Assembly: GCF_004214935.1 (NCBI RefSeq)
Contig: NZ_SFCC01000022.1
Coordinates: 62,001 to 126,000, forward strand
Source of the DNA: Amycolatopsis suaedae
GTDB lineage: Bacteria > Actinomycetota > Actinomycetes > Mycobacteriales > Pseudonocardiaceae
Direction of reading: 5' to 3'
DNA length: 64,000 nucleotides
This document shows positions 7,817-16,907 of the stretch, in pieces. Each line of letters opens with the position of its first letter. The stretch's first letter is position 1. A program made the position numbers and the translations under genes. The notes under the pieces were generated by a model, which saw only the letters and a program-made list of their open reading frames with translations, ran no database searches and was not told the origin of the DNA.

Positions 7817-9390
7817 GCGGGCCGCAGCAGCGTCGGGCTGCCGTCCAGGGCCACCTCCCCGGCGACCCGGGCGGCCGAGCCGTCGAGCCGTTCGGCGACC
7901 GACATACCGGGCGGGACCGGTACCCGTGCTGTCCCCTCGTGCGTCCACCAGATCTCGAACGGGACGCCACCGCGATCGAACCGGCACGTCCAGACGTTGC
8001 CCGCGAGCCCGGCCGGTTCGCCGTGACGGCAGGAGCCGACCCGCACGCCGGACAGCCACGAGCGCAACCGGCCGACGTGGGCGGCCGCCCGGGTGGCCGG
8101 GCCGCCGACGGGCTGCAGCACGATCGGCACCCGCGCGCCGCCCCAGTTATAGAAGTACATCCGCTCGAAGCGGGCGTACACGCCGGCGAGGAAGAACCGG
8201 GCGGCGTGGTCGGCGGCGCGGGCCTCGTCCAGCGGGGGCTGGTAGGGCACGTCGAAGTCGGTGCCGGTGCTCCACAGTTTCGCGTGGCCGTACCCGCGGT
8301 GGAACGCCTCGTTGATCCGCTCGGCCAGTTCCACCATCGTCTCCGGCGGGTCGGCCGCCCGCCGCGGGTACAGCTTGACCGCGGCGGCGTCACAGTGGTC
8401 GTACCCGCGCAGCTCGCCGAACCGCTGGAGATAGGCCAGGTAGGCCGGCTCCCAGAGCTGACCCATCGACGGGCATACCACGCTCGCGGCGGGATCGACC
8501 TCCCGGATCACCGCGGCGGCCCGGCGCACCATCTCCACCAGCACCTCCGGGCTTCCGGTGAAGAACTTGGCGTGGTTGGCCATGTCCCACAGCTCGTAGG
8601 CCCCGATCCGCCCGCGGAACCGGCTCGCAACGTCCCGCACGAGGTCGTCCCAGTCGGCGAGGTCGTCCGGCGGGGAGGCGCGGGCGCCGTCGGGGTAGGT
8701 GGCAGGCGGACCGGCCGGGCTGGCCCACTGCGGGGTACCGCCGAACACGTACACCACCGGAAGGCCCGCTCGGGCCGCGCCGTCCACCAGCCGTTCCAGG
8801 GTCGTCCAGTCATACCGGTCCCGCTCCGGCTCGATCTGGTTCCACTTGGTCTCGGAGTCCCACAGCCGGACCGAGCCGGCCTCGGACCCGGGCATGAGCC
8901 CGGTCGGGCTGTTGACCGTCACGCCGACGAACTCCGGAGCGATCGGCGACGGCGGCAGGGTCCACATGGGCGCGTCGATCGGGGCGGTGACCGTGGTGTC
9001 CACCGGGTCGTCGGGGATTCCGACGACCACGGCCACGGCGGCGAGCAGCACCATCGCCGCGGCACCGGCCAGCACGCCCCAGCTGCGCCGGGACAACGCA
9101 GGCAGCCGGGGCCGCACCGGGCGGTCGGCGGGCACCGGCTCGTCCGCGGGGCCGGCTTCGCCGGCGCGCTCCCACAGGCGGTACAGCGCGGACAGCTCGG
9201 CGCTGCCTGCACCGCACGCCAGCGCGATCTGCTCGACCGGGCCGAAGGCCGAGGGGACGCTGGCCCCGGTGCAGTAGCGGTGCACGGTCGAGCGGGACAG
9301 GTTCGCCTTCGCGCCGATGCGCTCGTAACTCCAGCCGGTGCGCTGCTTGAGTTCGGTGAGCAGAGATGCCAGTTCCCGCCCGGCGTCCAC
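7813..9390 (-). CDS. Membrane-anchored HTH protein with degenerate GH39-like outer domain
   Basis: 525 residues with three parts. Residues 1-72 are an XRE-type HTH (SYERIGAKANLSRSTVHRY). Residues about 104-124 form one hydrophobic membrane helix after a basic stretch. Residues about 150-480 resemble a glycoside hydrolase clan A barrel (GH39-like: VRLWDSETKWNQIEP, YELWD, FFLAGVYARFERMYFYNW). The acid/base Asn-Glu-Pro expected after ELW is Asp-Met-Ala (269-271), and the nucleophile strand reads KLWSTGTDF with no Glu. The outer domain therefore looks unable to cleave glycosides and may bind sugar for signalling across the membrane (inference). GTG start with GGGGGAGGG upstream. Confidence 0.72.
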   Translation of the reverse strand: MDAGRELASLLTELKQRTGWSYERIGAKANLSRSTVHRYCTGASVPSAFGPVEQIALACGAGSAELSALYRLWERAGEAGPADEPVPADRPVRPRLPALSRRSWGVLAGAAAMVLLAAVAVVVGIPDDPVDTTVTAPIDAPMWTLPPSPIAPEFVGVTVNSPTGLMPGSEAGSVRLWDSETKWNQIEPERDRYDWTTLERLVDGAARAGLPVVYVFGGTPQWASPAGPPATYPDGARASPPDDLADWDDLVRDVASRFRGRIGAYELWDMANHAKFFTGSPEVLVEMVRRAAAVIREVDPAASVVCPSMGQLWEPAYLAYLQRFGELRGYDHCDAAAVKLYPRRAADPPETMVELAERINEAFHRGYGHAKLWSTGTDFDVPYQPPLDEARAADHAARFFLAGVYARFERMYFYNWGGARVPIVLQPVGGPATRAAAHVGRLRSWLSGVRVGSCRHGEPAGLAGNVWTCRFDRGGVPFEIWWTHEGTARVPVPPGMSVAERLDGSAARVAGEVALDGSPTLLRPA

Positions 9391-9583
9391 CCGCCATCAC
9401 CCTCCCCCGGCATCAGCCTGCGAAAGACCGATCATCCCACACCGTTCCCGGCGTCCCAGCCCGTTTCGTCCTCCCAGGTCACGGGCGGGAAAGCATCTCA
9501 CCGTCCCGTTTTCGGCCGACCCGGTTGCGGGCGGCCGCACGGTGGGCTTCGCTGGTCACCGCTTCGGGGAGGAGCGGGGGAAT

Positions 9584-10567
9584 ATGACGCTGCGCATCGT
9601 GTTCGAACGGGACGACCTGCAACGTGTTCGGCTTGCCGAGGCTGCCGACCCGATGTGGGAGGTGGTGCTCAGCCTGCACCGGCTGCGCGATCGCGCAGCC
9701 GGTGCACATGGCCCCTGGCGGCATCGCGCCCGGCGCGCCCTGCGCAACCACGCCGAGTCGGTGGCGACACTGTTCACCCTGGTGCCGCAGCGGGGCGGCT
9801 TCCCGGACTTCCTCACCCCCGCGCGGACGGTGGCCGAGGTCGGGGCGGGATGTGAGGCGCTGGCCTGCGCCCGTCGCACCCAGCTGCGGGCCGACCTGGC
9901 CGCGACGTTCGCGCACCGTGCGGTGCCCCGGTGGGTCCGCGGGCTCGCCGACGGCGACGGCGGTGAGCTGCGCAGGGTGGTGAGCGCGGTACGGACCGTC
10001 TACGACGCGGTGGTGACGCCGCACGAGCAGACCTTCCGCGCGGCGGTCGCGGCCGACCGGGCCGCCCGGACCAGAACCCTCGCCACCGGCGGGGTGGGCG
10101 CGCTGCTGGCGTCGCTTCCCGCCGTGCGCGGCTGGGACGGCGAGACGCTGACCGTGGACTACCCGGCACCGCGCACGCTACGCCTCGCCGGCCGCGGGCT
10201 GACCCTGGTGCCGAGCCACTTCTGCGCGGGGAGCCCGGTCACCCTCGTCGACCCGGAGCTGCCGCCGGTACTGGTCTACCCGGCGAGCGCGTTCCGCGCG
10301 CCGGTGAGCGCGCCGGTCCCGGCCGGACTGGTGACGCTGCTCGGCCGGACGCGGGCGGAGAGCCTGAGCGCGCTGGCCGTCGCACGGACCACCAGCGCCC
10401 TGGCCGGCCACCTGGGCACCTCGGTCGGCACGGCCAGCCGCCAGGCCGCCGTGCTGCGCGACGCCGGGCTGATCACCAGCACCCGCCGGGGCGGCGCCGT
10501 CGTCCACCAGGTCACCCGCCTCGGCGCCGCCCTGCTCGGCGGCACTCACCCGGCTGACGGTTCCTGA
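9584..10567 (+). CDS. ArsR-like winged-helix regulator
   Basis: 327 residues. The start MTLRIVFERDDLQRVRLA is typical of a large actinomycete family with a long N-terminal domain of unknown fold and a C-terminal ArsR/winged-helix DNA-binding domain. Here the DNA-binding part is TTSALAGHLGTSVGTASRQ (about residues 265-283) followed by wing residues ITSTRRGGAVVHQVT. Targets are unknown. ATG 9584 follows GGAGCGGGGGAAT; the longer upstream frame opposes the HTH gene start region and is not used. It is divergent from the HTH-glycosidase-like gene, with about 190 bases between in which I see no further structure. Confidence 0.75.
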   Translation: MTLRIVFERDDLQRVRLAEAADPMWEVVLSLHRLRDRAAGAHGPWRHRARRALRNHAESVATLFTLVPQRGGFPDFLTPARTVAEVGAGCEALACARRTQLRADLAATFAHRAVPRWVRGLADGDGGELRRVVSAVRTVYDAVVTPHEQTFRAAVAADRAARTRTLATGGVGALLASLPAVRGWDGETLTVDYPAPRTLRLAGRGLTLVPSHFCAGSPVTLVDPELPPVLVYPASAFRAPVSAPVPAGLVTLLGRTRAESLSALAVARTTSALAGHLGTSVGTASRQAAVLRDAGLITSTRRGGAVVHQVTRLGAALLGGTHPADGS

Positions 10568-10579
10568 TCGTCGAGGCCC

Positions 10580-11326
10580 CTACCGGACCCGGTCCAGCAG
10601 GGCGAACAGGTTCTCCCAGTGGCGCTGCTCGGCGGCGGCGTCGTGGGCGGCCGTATCGGACATGGTGAACCCGTGCGGCGCGCCCTCGTACACCTCCGAG
10701 CGGTACCGGACTCCCGCACTGTCCAAAGCGGACTCCAGCATCCGGATCTGCTCGGCCGTCATGGCGTGGTCGTTGTCGGCGTGGGCGAAGTACGCCTCGC
10801 CGGTGATCGACCCCACCGCCAGGTGCGGGCTGTCCGGCTCGTCGGTCGCCAGCCTGCCGCCGTGGAAGCTGGCGACGGCCTTGATCCGGCCCGGGTGCGC
10901 CTCGATGGCCCGCAACGCGTTGAGACCGCCCATGCAGTACCCCACGACGACGACCGGCCCGGGATCGACACCGTCCTGCCGAGCGAAGAAGTCCAGGTAC
11001 GCCTGGGTGTCCCTGCCGATGGCGGAGGTGTCCAGGTCGCGGATGAACGGCATGACCCGGCCGAAGACGGCCTCGCGCCGGTCTGGGTCTCCGATGTCGG
11101 CCAGGTCGAACTGCGGACACGGCCCGCCGCGGTAGAGGATGTTGGGCGCGAGCACCGCGTAGCCCCGCCCGGCGACCCGGTCGGCCATCTCGAACAGCCG
11201 CGGCCGCAGGCCGAACGCGTCCTCGAACAGCAGCACCCCGGGGTGCGGCCCGTCGCCGTCCGGGACCACGAGGTAGGAGTCGGCCGTCCCGTCCGCCGCC
11301 GGGACGTCCACCATTCGTCCGCGCAT
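10580..11326 (-). CDS. Dienelactone hydrolase family protein
   Basis: 248 residues with an alpha/beta hydrolase fold. The nucleophile elbow GYCMGG has catalytic Cys, the acid is likely in HADNDHAM, and the His is in APHGFTM. This is the Cys-Asp-His triad of dienelactone hydrolases (carboxymethylenebutenolidase family, cytosolic). An in-frame TTG three bases upstream is possible; ATG 11326 is preferred. It is divergent from a flavoprotein gene across paired operators and could be co-regulated with it. Confidence 0.85.
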   Translation of the reverse strand: MRGRMVDVPAADGTADSYLVVPDGDGPHPGVLLFEDAFGLRPRLFEMADRVAGRGYAVLAPNILYRGGPCPQFDLADIGDPDRREAVFGRVMPFIRDLDTSAIGRDTQAYLDFFARQDGVDPGPVVVVGYCMGGLNALRAIEAHPGRIKAVASFHGGRLATDEPDSPHLAVGSITGEAYFAHADNDHAMTAEQIRMLESALDSAGVRYRSEVYEGAPHGFTMSDTAAHDAAAEQRHWENLFALLDRVR

Positions 11327-11411
11327 CAACGCACACCTTCCGGTCGAAGATCACCGCCGACGCCAGCATAGGCCGGACGGCCCGGCTGTGAGCACGACCA
11401 CCTCCGCGTGA

Positions 11412-11449
11412 AGTTCGTAGTACGAACTAATATGGTTCGTTGTACGAAC
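11412..11449. promoter_or_regulatory. Two MarR-type operators over a -10 element
   Basis: Site 1 is AGTTCGTA-G-TACGAACT (11412-11428), an exact 8-bp dyad. Site 2 is GTTCGT-TGT-ACGAAC (11435-11449), an exact 6-bp dyad. Their centres are 22 bases apart, two helical turns. A TAATAT -10-like hexamer (11428-11433) lies between, 43 bases before the flavoprotein ATG. Occupation would block this promoter. The MarR protein encoded at 12561-12986 is the nearest candidate (inference). Confidence 0.72.
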
Positions 11450-11475
11450 TTCATCGTAGAACTGGGGCGGAAAAC

Positions 11476-12555
11476 ATGTCGTATCGCGTTGTGGTCGTCG
11501 GCGGAGGCTATGGGGGCGCGGCGGTGGCGAAGGCCCTCGACGCCGACACCGACGTCGTCCTCGTCGAGCCGAAGGACGCGTTCGTGCACGCCGCCGGGTC
11601 GCTGCGGGCCCTGGTGCGCCCGGACTGGGCGGGCAACATCTTCTTTCCCTACGACCGGTTGCTCACCCGCGGCGAGGTGGTCCACGCCTACGCCACCGCG
11701 GCCGGCCCGGGGGAGGTCACGCTGTCGACCGGCGGGCGGCTGACCGCCGACGCCGTCGTGCTCGCCACCGGCTCCGGCTACCCGTTCCCCGCCAAGACCG
11801 ACACCGACGTCACCAGCGAGGCACTGGACCGCATCCGCGCCACCCACGCCGAACTCGCCGGGGCGCGACGGGTGCTGATCACCGGCGCCGGCCCGGTCGG
11901 ACTGGAACTGGCCGGGGAGATCACCGCCGGGTGGCCGGACAAGGAGGTGACCATCGTGGACCCGGCGACCGAACTGCTGCCGGGCTACCTGCCGCGGCTG
12001 CGTGCCGAACTGCACCGCCAGCTCGACGCACTCGGCGTACGGCTGCTGCTGGGCACCACGCTGACCGAACCGCCACCCGCCGATCCCGGTCAGGCCAAGA
12101 CGTTCACCGCCGGCACCACCGGTGGCGAGGTGACCGCCGACATCTGGTTCCGCTGCCACGGCGTCCGGGTCGCGACCGGCTACCTCGACCGCGGCCTGCT
12201 GACCGCACGCGGGCAGGTCCGGGTCACCGGGAGCCTGACCGTGGCCGGGCACGACGGCCTGCACGCGGTCGGCGACCTCACCGACGTCGCCGAGCCCAAG
12301 ATGGCGGCCAACGCGATGCGGCACGCGGAGGTGGTGGCGGGCAACATCGCGGCCAGGGCGCGGGGCGACCGGCCCACCGCCGTGTACCGGCCGTCGGCGG
12401 AACCGGCGATCCTGCTGCCACTGGGCCCGCACGGCGGGGTCGGGCAGGTCCCCGGCGAGGACGGCTCCGACCTGCTGCCCGCGGCGACGGTCGCCGAGTA
12501 CAAGGGCCGGGACCTGCTCACCGGGCGGTTCGCCGAGCTGTTCGGCACCGGGTGA
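11476..12555 (+). CDS. NDH-2/FSP1-like FAD-dependent oxidoreductase
   Basis: 359 residues with two dinucleotide-binding folds: VVVVGGGYGGAAVAKAL at the N-terminus for FAD, and VLITGAGPVGLELAGEI near residue 137 for NAD(P)H. HAVGDLTDV near the C-terminus is the second FAD-contact motif. The closest general class is AIF/FSP1-type and type II NADH dehydrogenase flavoproteins. Substrate (quinone or other acceptor) is not known. ATG 11476 was chosen because it starts directly at the FAD fold; the longer frame overlaps operator 2. Convergent with the MarR gene, 5 bases apart. Confidence 0.83.
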   Translation: MSYRVVVVGGGYGGAAVAKALDADTDVVLVEPKDAFVHAAGSLRALVRPDWAGNIFFPYDRLLTRGEVVHAYATAAGPGEVTLSTGGRLTADAVVLATGSGYPFPAKTDTDVTSEALDRIRATHAELAGARRVLITGAGPVGLELAGEITAGWPDKEVTIVDPATELLPGYLPRLRAELHRQLDALGVRLLLGTTLTEPPPADPGQAKTFTAGTTGGEVTADIWFRCHGVRVATGYLDRGLLTARGQVRVTGSLTVAGHDGLHAVGDLTDVAEPKMAANAMRHAEVVAGNIAARARGDRPTAVYRPSAEPAILLPLGPHGGVGQVPGEDGSDLLPAATVAEYKGRDLLTGRFAELFGTG

Positions 12556-12560
12556 CGCGC

Positions 12561-12986
12561 TCAGTCGAGGAAGACGGTCGGAACCTTGTTCGCCACGACG
12601 ATCCGGCTCAGCAACTCGGCCAGCCTGCCGCGGTCACCGTCGCCGAGCCCGTCGGCCAGGGCCTCGACCCGCTTGCAGGTCTCGGCGTAGAACACCTCGA
12701 CGAGTTCGCTGCCCTCCTCGGTGAGCGCGACCTGGACGGCACGCCCGTCCAGCGGGTCGGGCGTGCGGCGCACCAGCCCGCGCGCGACCATGCGGTCCAC
12801 CAGCCCGGTCAGGCTCGACTTGGCCAGCCCGAGTGTCGCGCCCAGCTCGGTCATGCCGTACGGCTGCGCCATCAGCACGCACAGCACCTGTCCCTGCTGG
12901 GCGGTCAGGCCGTGCTCGCGGCTGGACTCGGCGTACACGGCGTCGACCAGGAACGCCGACCGCACCAGGGCGGTCGCGATGTTCAT
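12561..12986 (-). CDS. MarR-family transcriptional regulator
   Basis: 141 residues with the MarR winged helix: MTELGATLGLAKSSLTGLVDRM (key helix GLAKSSLTGLVDR) and wing RRTPDPLDGRAVQV. ATG 12986 is preceded by GAGGAG five bases upstream; a GTG seven codons earlier would place that ribosome-binding site inside the gene. It lies between two flavoprotein genes, convergent with the first and divergent from the second. The paired dyads at 11412-11449 fit MarR spacing. No similar site occurs in front of its own gene. Confidence 0.87.
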   Translation of the reverse strand: MNIATALVRSAFLVDAVYAESSREHGLTAQQGQVLCVLMAQPYGMTELGATLGLAKSSLTGLVDRMVARGLVRRTPDPLDGRAVQVALTEEGSELVEVFYAETCKRVEALADGLGDGDRGRLAELLSRIVVANKVPTVFLD

Positions 12987-13083
12987 GCGCTCCTCGGTCC
13001 GGCCCACCCCGCCACGATACGCCAGGCGCTGTCACATTCCGGCGCGCTGCCGAGTCCTAGGTATGTCGAAGGGAGAACGGACA

Positions 13084-14196
13084 ATGGCAACGCGGATCGT
13101 GGTGCTCGGCGCCGGCTATTCGGGACTGCTGGCCGCCAACCTCGCGGCACGTCGGACCAGCGCCGAGGTGACGCTCGTCAACGCCACCGACCGGTTCGTC
13201 GAACGGGTGCGGCTGCACCAGCTCGCCGCCGGGCAGCGGCTGCCGGACCGCCCGCTCGCCGACGTGGTCCACCGGCGGGTGAACCTCGTCGTGGACACCG
13301 TGACCGGCATCGATCCGGCCGGGCACGCCGTCCACCTCGCCGGCCGGCCGGAGCCACTGCGGTACGACACGCTGGTCTACGCGCTCGGCAGCCGCACCGA
13401 CCTCACCTCGCTGCCCGGCGCGGCCGAGTACGCCTACGACGTGTCGGCGGCCGAGTCCGGCGAGCGGCTGGCCGCCCGGCTGCGCGACGCCGGAACCGTC
13501 GCGGTGGTGGGCGGCGGCCTGACCGGGATCGAGACCGCGGCGGAGCTCGCCGAGTCACACCCCCGGCTGAAGGTCCGGCTGGTCACCGGCGGCGACCTGG
13601 GCGCCGCGTTGTCGGCGAAGGGGCGCGCGCACCTGCGCAAAGCGTTCGCGCGGCTGGGTGTCGAGGTACGCGACCGGGCGCAGGTGACCGAGGTCCGCGC
13701 GGACGGGCTGCTGCTGGACGGCGACGAGCACCTCGCCGCCGACACGGTGGTCTGGACCACCGGGTTCACCGCGCCGGATCTGGCCGCCCGGGCCGGATTC
13801 GCCGTCGACGCAACTGGGCGGATGCTGGTGGACACCACGCTGCGGTCGGTGTCGCATCCGGACGTCTACGCCGTCGGCGACGCCGCCCGGGCGCGGGCGG
13901 TCACCGGCGTCGAGCTGCGGATGGCGTGCGCGACCGGACTCCCGTCGGCACAGCGGGTGGTGCGGGCGATCGCCGACCGGATGGCCGGCCGCGAGCCGGA
14001 ACCGTTGCGGTTCCGCTACTTCAACCAGTGCATCAGCCTGGGCCGCCGGGACGCGCTCATCCAGTACGTCCGCGCCGACGACAGCCCGGTCGAGGCCGTG
14101 CTCACCGGCAGGCTCGCGGCGGTGTACAAGGAGACGATCGTGCGCGGGGCGTTCGCCGTGCAGCGGTTTCCGATGGTGCCGACCGCGATCGGCTGA
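13084..14196 (+). CDS. NAD(P)/FAD-dependent oxidoreductase (NDH-2-like)
   Basis: 370 residues. FAD-binding IVVLGAGYSGLLAANLA at the N-terminus, the NAD-binding motif VAVVGGGLTGIETAAELAE near residue 141, VVWTTGFTAP, and the C-terminal VYAVGDAAR FAD contact. The RYFNQCISLGRRDALIQ segment is common in actinomycete members. It is a probable NAD(P)H:acceptor oxidoreductase, second of the pair flanking the MarR gene. ATG 13084 follows GAAGGGAGAACGGACA, a good ribosome-binding site; the longer frame overlaps marR. Confidence 0.83.
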   Translation: MATRIVVLGAGYSGLLAANLAARRTSAEVTLVNATDRFVERVRLHQLAAGQRLPDRPLADVVHRRVNLVVDTVTGIDPAGHAVHLAGRPEPLRYDTLVYALGSRTDLTSLPGAAEYAYDVSAAESGERLAARLRDAGTVAVVGGGLTGIETAAELAESHPRLKVRLVTGGDLGAALSAKGRAHLRKAFARLGVEVRDRAQVTEVRADGLLLDGDEHLAADTVVWTTGFTAPDLAARAGFAVDATGRMLVDTTLRSVSHPDVYAVGDAARARAVTGVELRMACATGLPSAQRVVRAIADRMAGREPEPLRFRYFNQCISLGRRDALIQYVRADDSPVEAVLTGRLAAVYKETIVRGAFAVQRFPMVPTAIG

Positions 14197-14208
14197 GACC
14201 CGGCGTCC

Positions 14209-14829
14209 CTACTCGAACCGGGAGGTGTCCCCGGCGCCGCGGCGGACGATCTCCGGCTCGTCGGTGGAGAAGTCGATGACCGTGGTCGGCTCGACACCGC
14301 AGTCGCCGGAGTCGACGACCGCGTCCACGGAGTGATCGAGCAGTTCCTTGATCTCCCAGCCCTGCGTCATCGGCTCCTCCTGGCCGGGCAGCAGCAGGGT
14401 GCTCGACAGCAGCGGCTCACCCAGCTCGGCCAGCAGCGCCTGGGTCACCACGTGGTCGGGGATACGCACGCCGACGGTCTTCTTCTTCGGGTGCAGCAGC
14501 CGGCGCGGCACCTCCCTGGTGGCGGGCAGGATGAACGTGTACTGCCCGGGGGTGGCGGCCTTGACCGCGCGGAACACCGCGTTGCTGACGTGCACGAACT
14601 GCCCGAGCTGGGCGAAATCCTGGCACATCAGCGTGAAGTGGTGCCGGTCGTCGAGGTGGCGGATCTCCCGGATCCGGTCGATGCCCTCCTTGTTGCCCAG
14701 CTGGCACCCCAGCGCGAAGCAGGAGTCCGTCGGGTAGGCGATCAGCCGGTCCTGCCTGACCAGGTCGACCACCTGCCCGACCAGCCGCCGCTGCGGGTTG
14801 TCCGGATGCACGTCGAAGTACCTGGCCAT
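14209..14829 (-). CDS. L-threonylcarbamoyladenylate synthase family (YciO type)
   Basis: 206 residues with the Sua5/YciO/YrdC fold: YPTDSCFALGCQLGN, the KKKTVGVRIPDH strand and LLSSTLLLPGQEEP. The family makes threonylcarbamoyl-AMP for tRNA t6A, or belongs to the less-defined YciO branch; its length and motifs fit YciO. Start ATG 14829 (MARYFDVHP) matches the family. It is 11 bases after the ferredoxin reductase gene and the last of a same-strand run; convergent with the flavoprotein 12 bases away. Confidence 0.85.
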   Translation of the reverse strand: MARYFDVHPDNPQRRLVGQVVDLVRQDRLIAYPTDSCFALGCQLGNKEGIDRIREIRHLDDRHHFTLMCQDFAQLGQFVHVSNAVFRAVKAATPGQYTFILPATREVPRRLLHPKKKTVGVRIPDHVVTQALLAELGEPLLSSTLLLPGQEEPMTQGWEIKELLDHSVDAVVDSGDCGVEPTTVIDFSTDEPEIVRRGAGDTSRFE

Positions 14830-14840
14830 GGGCAGACACC

Positions 14841-16001
14841 CTAGATCACGTCGGTCCAGAGGGCTCCGGCGGCGATGTGCCGGTGCCATTGGCGCAGCGC
14901 ACGCATCCGCCGCACGCCGAGCGCACCGGCCAGCCGGTCGCCCCGCCGGTAGAGCGCGACGAAGCCGTCCGGCGACACCTCGCCGTGGACCACCCGCACC
15001 TCGTCGTGGCCACGCAGGTCGCCGAACGCCTGCAGTTTGAGGTCGTACTGGTCGGACCAGAAGTAGGGCACCGGCGTGAACGGATCACCGGCCTGCCCGG
15101 TGATCCGGCGGGCGACGTAGAGGCCCTGCTCCCCCGCGTTGGTCCGGTGTTCCAGCCGCATCCGCGTGCCGAACCCGGCGTGGAACCAGCTGGCGACGTC
15201 ACCCACCGCGTAGACGCCCGGCGCGGCGGCGCAGTACTCGTCGCACACTAGGCCGTCCGAGCAGTCCAGGCCGCTGCCGTCGAGCCAGCCGGTGGCGGGC
15301 ACCGACCCGATCGCCACGAGCACGAGGTCGGCGGCCAGCTCGGTGCCGTCGGTCAGCACGACCGACTCCACGGCGCCGCCCGCCGAGCCCAGCTCCCGCA
15401 CCCCCGCGCCGGTCCGCAGCTCGACGCCGTTGGCGCGGTGCAGGCCGGCCAGCATGGTGCCGACCCGCTCCCCCACCGCGGCCGCCAGTGGCACCGGCTG
15501 CGGCTCCACCACGGTGACCCGGCAGCCCAGTCCGGCCGCCGAGCAGGCGACCTCGCAGCCGAGAAATCCGGCGCCGACGATCACCACCCGCCGCCCCGGC
15601 TCCAGCCCGGCCCGCAGCGTGGCGGTGTCGGCCAGCGTCCGCAGGGTGTGCACACCCCGCAGCCCCTCGGTTCCGGGCAGGGTGCGCGGGGCGACGCCGG
15701 TGGCGACCACGAGCGTGCCGAACGGCAGCACGTCACCGTCGGCCAGGGTGACGGTCCGGGCGGTCAGGTCGGCGGCGACAGCGGGCAGCCCGGTGCGCAG
15801 GTCCGCCGCGTCCTCGCACAGCCGGACCCGGTCGGGCTGCCAGTCGCCGCGCAGCACCTCCTTGGACAGCGGCGGGCGGTCGTAGGGCAGCTCGGACTCG
15901 GCACCCACCCAGGTCAGCGGGCCGGAGAACCCGTTACGCCGCAACCCTTCCACCGTCGCCAAGCCGGCGGCACCGGCGCCGACCACGACCACCGGGTTCA
16001 C
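14841..16001 (-). CDS. Ferredoxin reductase-type FAD oxidoreductase
   Basis: 386 residues: FAD motif VVVVGAGAAGLATVEGL, PYDRPPLSKEVL, NAD motif VVIVGAGFLGCEVACSAA, and VYAVGDVASW. The C-terminal reductase domain contains PYFWSDQYDLKLQAFGD. This is the rhodocoxin/putidaredoxin reductase class that passes electrons from NAD(P)H to a ferredoxin, usually for a P450 or dioxygenase; neither partner is in this window. GTG 16001 overlaps the upstream hydrolase stop as GTGA. Confidence 0.88.
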   Translation of the reverse strand: MNPVVVVGAGAAGLATVEGLRRNGFSGPLTWVGAESELPYDRPPLSKEVLRGDWQPDRVRLCEDAADLRTGLPAVAADLTARTVTLADGDVLPFGTLVVATGVAPRTLPGTEGLRGVHTLRTLADTATLRAGLEPGRRVVIVGAGFLGCEVACSAAGLGCRVTVVEPQPVPLAAAVGERVGTMLAGLHRANGVELRTGAGVRELGSAGGAVESVVLTDGTELAADLVLVAIGSVPATGWLDGSGLDCSDGLVCDEYCAAAPGVYAVGDVASWFHAGFGTRMRLEHRTNAGEQGLYVARRITGQAGDPFTPVPYFWSDQYDLKLQAFGDLRGHDEVRVVHGEVSPDGFVALYRRGDRLAGALGVRRMRALRQWHRHIAAGALWTDVI

Positions 16002-16897
16002 GCGGCGCCCCCGGTGTGCGCGGCGATCAGCTCACCGATCCGCCGCGGTAGCCCCGGCGCGAAGAAGCCGTGTCCCATGCCCTGCTCGATGTGCAGGCGC
16101 GCACCCGGGATGGCGCCGGCCAGCGCCTCGGCGTGGGCGGGCTGGTAGAGCGGGTCGTGGGTGCCGTGGACGACCAGCGCCGGCGCGGTGACGGCGTCCA
16201 GCGACGCCTGCCGTGCCTCGGTCATCTCCCGCCCGGCCAGGTCGTGCTGGCCGGCCTTGTCCGGGTCGCGCGCGCGGTCGCGGGCCAGCTCGACGTTCGC
16301 CCTGGCCGCCTGCTCGTCGAAGGGCAGGCCGTCGCCGTGCAGCAGGCGCACCGCGGCGAGGTCGGCGTCGGCCTCCGGCGGGCCGGACCGCATCCGCATG
16401 GCCATCTCCAGGAACTCCGGGGTGGGCGGTGGCAGCTGGTCGGGATCCGGCGCCTGCCCGGCCAGGGCCCGCTCCCACACCGGAGCGGGGTTGAACGACA
16501 TCAGCGAGGTCATGATCGTCGTCAGCGTCCGCACCCGCTCCGGCCGGTGCACGGCGAGCAGCTGGCCGAGCGCGCCACCCAGCGAGGCTCCGACGACGTG
16601 CGCGGCGCCGACGTCCCAGCCGTCCAGCACCGCGACACAGTCGGCGGCCATGTCGTCCAGGGTGTACGGGTCGGTGCCGAAGTCGACGCTGTCGGACCTG
16701 CCGGTGTCGCGGTGGTCGAACCGCAGCACCTGCCGCCCGGCTCCGGTCAGTGCCCGCACCAGGTCGTCGGGCCAGCCGATCGACTGGGTGGCCGTGCCCA
16801 TGACGAGCAGCACCACCGGGTCGCCTGGTTCACCGAAGCGCTCGGTCCACAGGCTCAGCCCGGCGGACTCGACGTCGCGTGTCTCACCTCGCAGCAT
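15998..16897 (-). CDS. Alpha/beta hydrolase
   Basis: 299 residues. Nucleophile elbow GASLGG, DHRDTGRS oxyanion-side motif, acid Asp in VHGTHDPLYQP, and catalytic His in GMGHGFF. Broad family; substrate unknown (esterase or aclacinomycin methylesterase-like). A GTG at 16906, two bases after the preceding stop, would add three residues. It is operonic with the SRPBCC gene upstream and the reductase downstream. Confidence 0.84.
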   Translation of the reverse strand: MLRGETRDVESAGLSLWTERFGEPGDPVVLLVMGTATQSIGWPDDLVRALTGAGRQVLRFDHRDTGRSDSVDFGTDPYTLDDMAADCVAVLDGWDVGAAHVVGASLGGALGQLLAVHRPERVRTLTTIMTSLMSFNPAPVWERALAGQAPDPDQLPPPTPEFLEMAMRMRSGPPEADADLAAVRLLHGDGLPFDEQAARANVELARDRARDPDKAGQHDLAGREMTEARQASLDAVTAPALVVHGTHDPLYQPAHAEALAGAIPGARLHIEQGMGHGFFAPGLPRRIGELIAAHTGGAA

Positions 16898-16907
16898 GCC
16901 GGCCACG

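Noticed and set aside
7327..9855. 842-residue plus-strand open frame
   Set aside because: Overlaps the LLM gene in another frame and opposes the HTH-glycosidase gene; low-complexity composition.
11931..14279. 782-residue plus-strand open frame
   Set aside because: Lies across two flavoprotein genes and marR in alternate frames; no recognisable motif.
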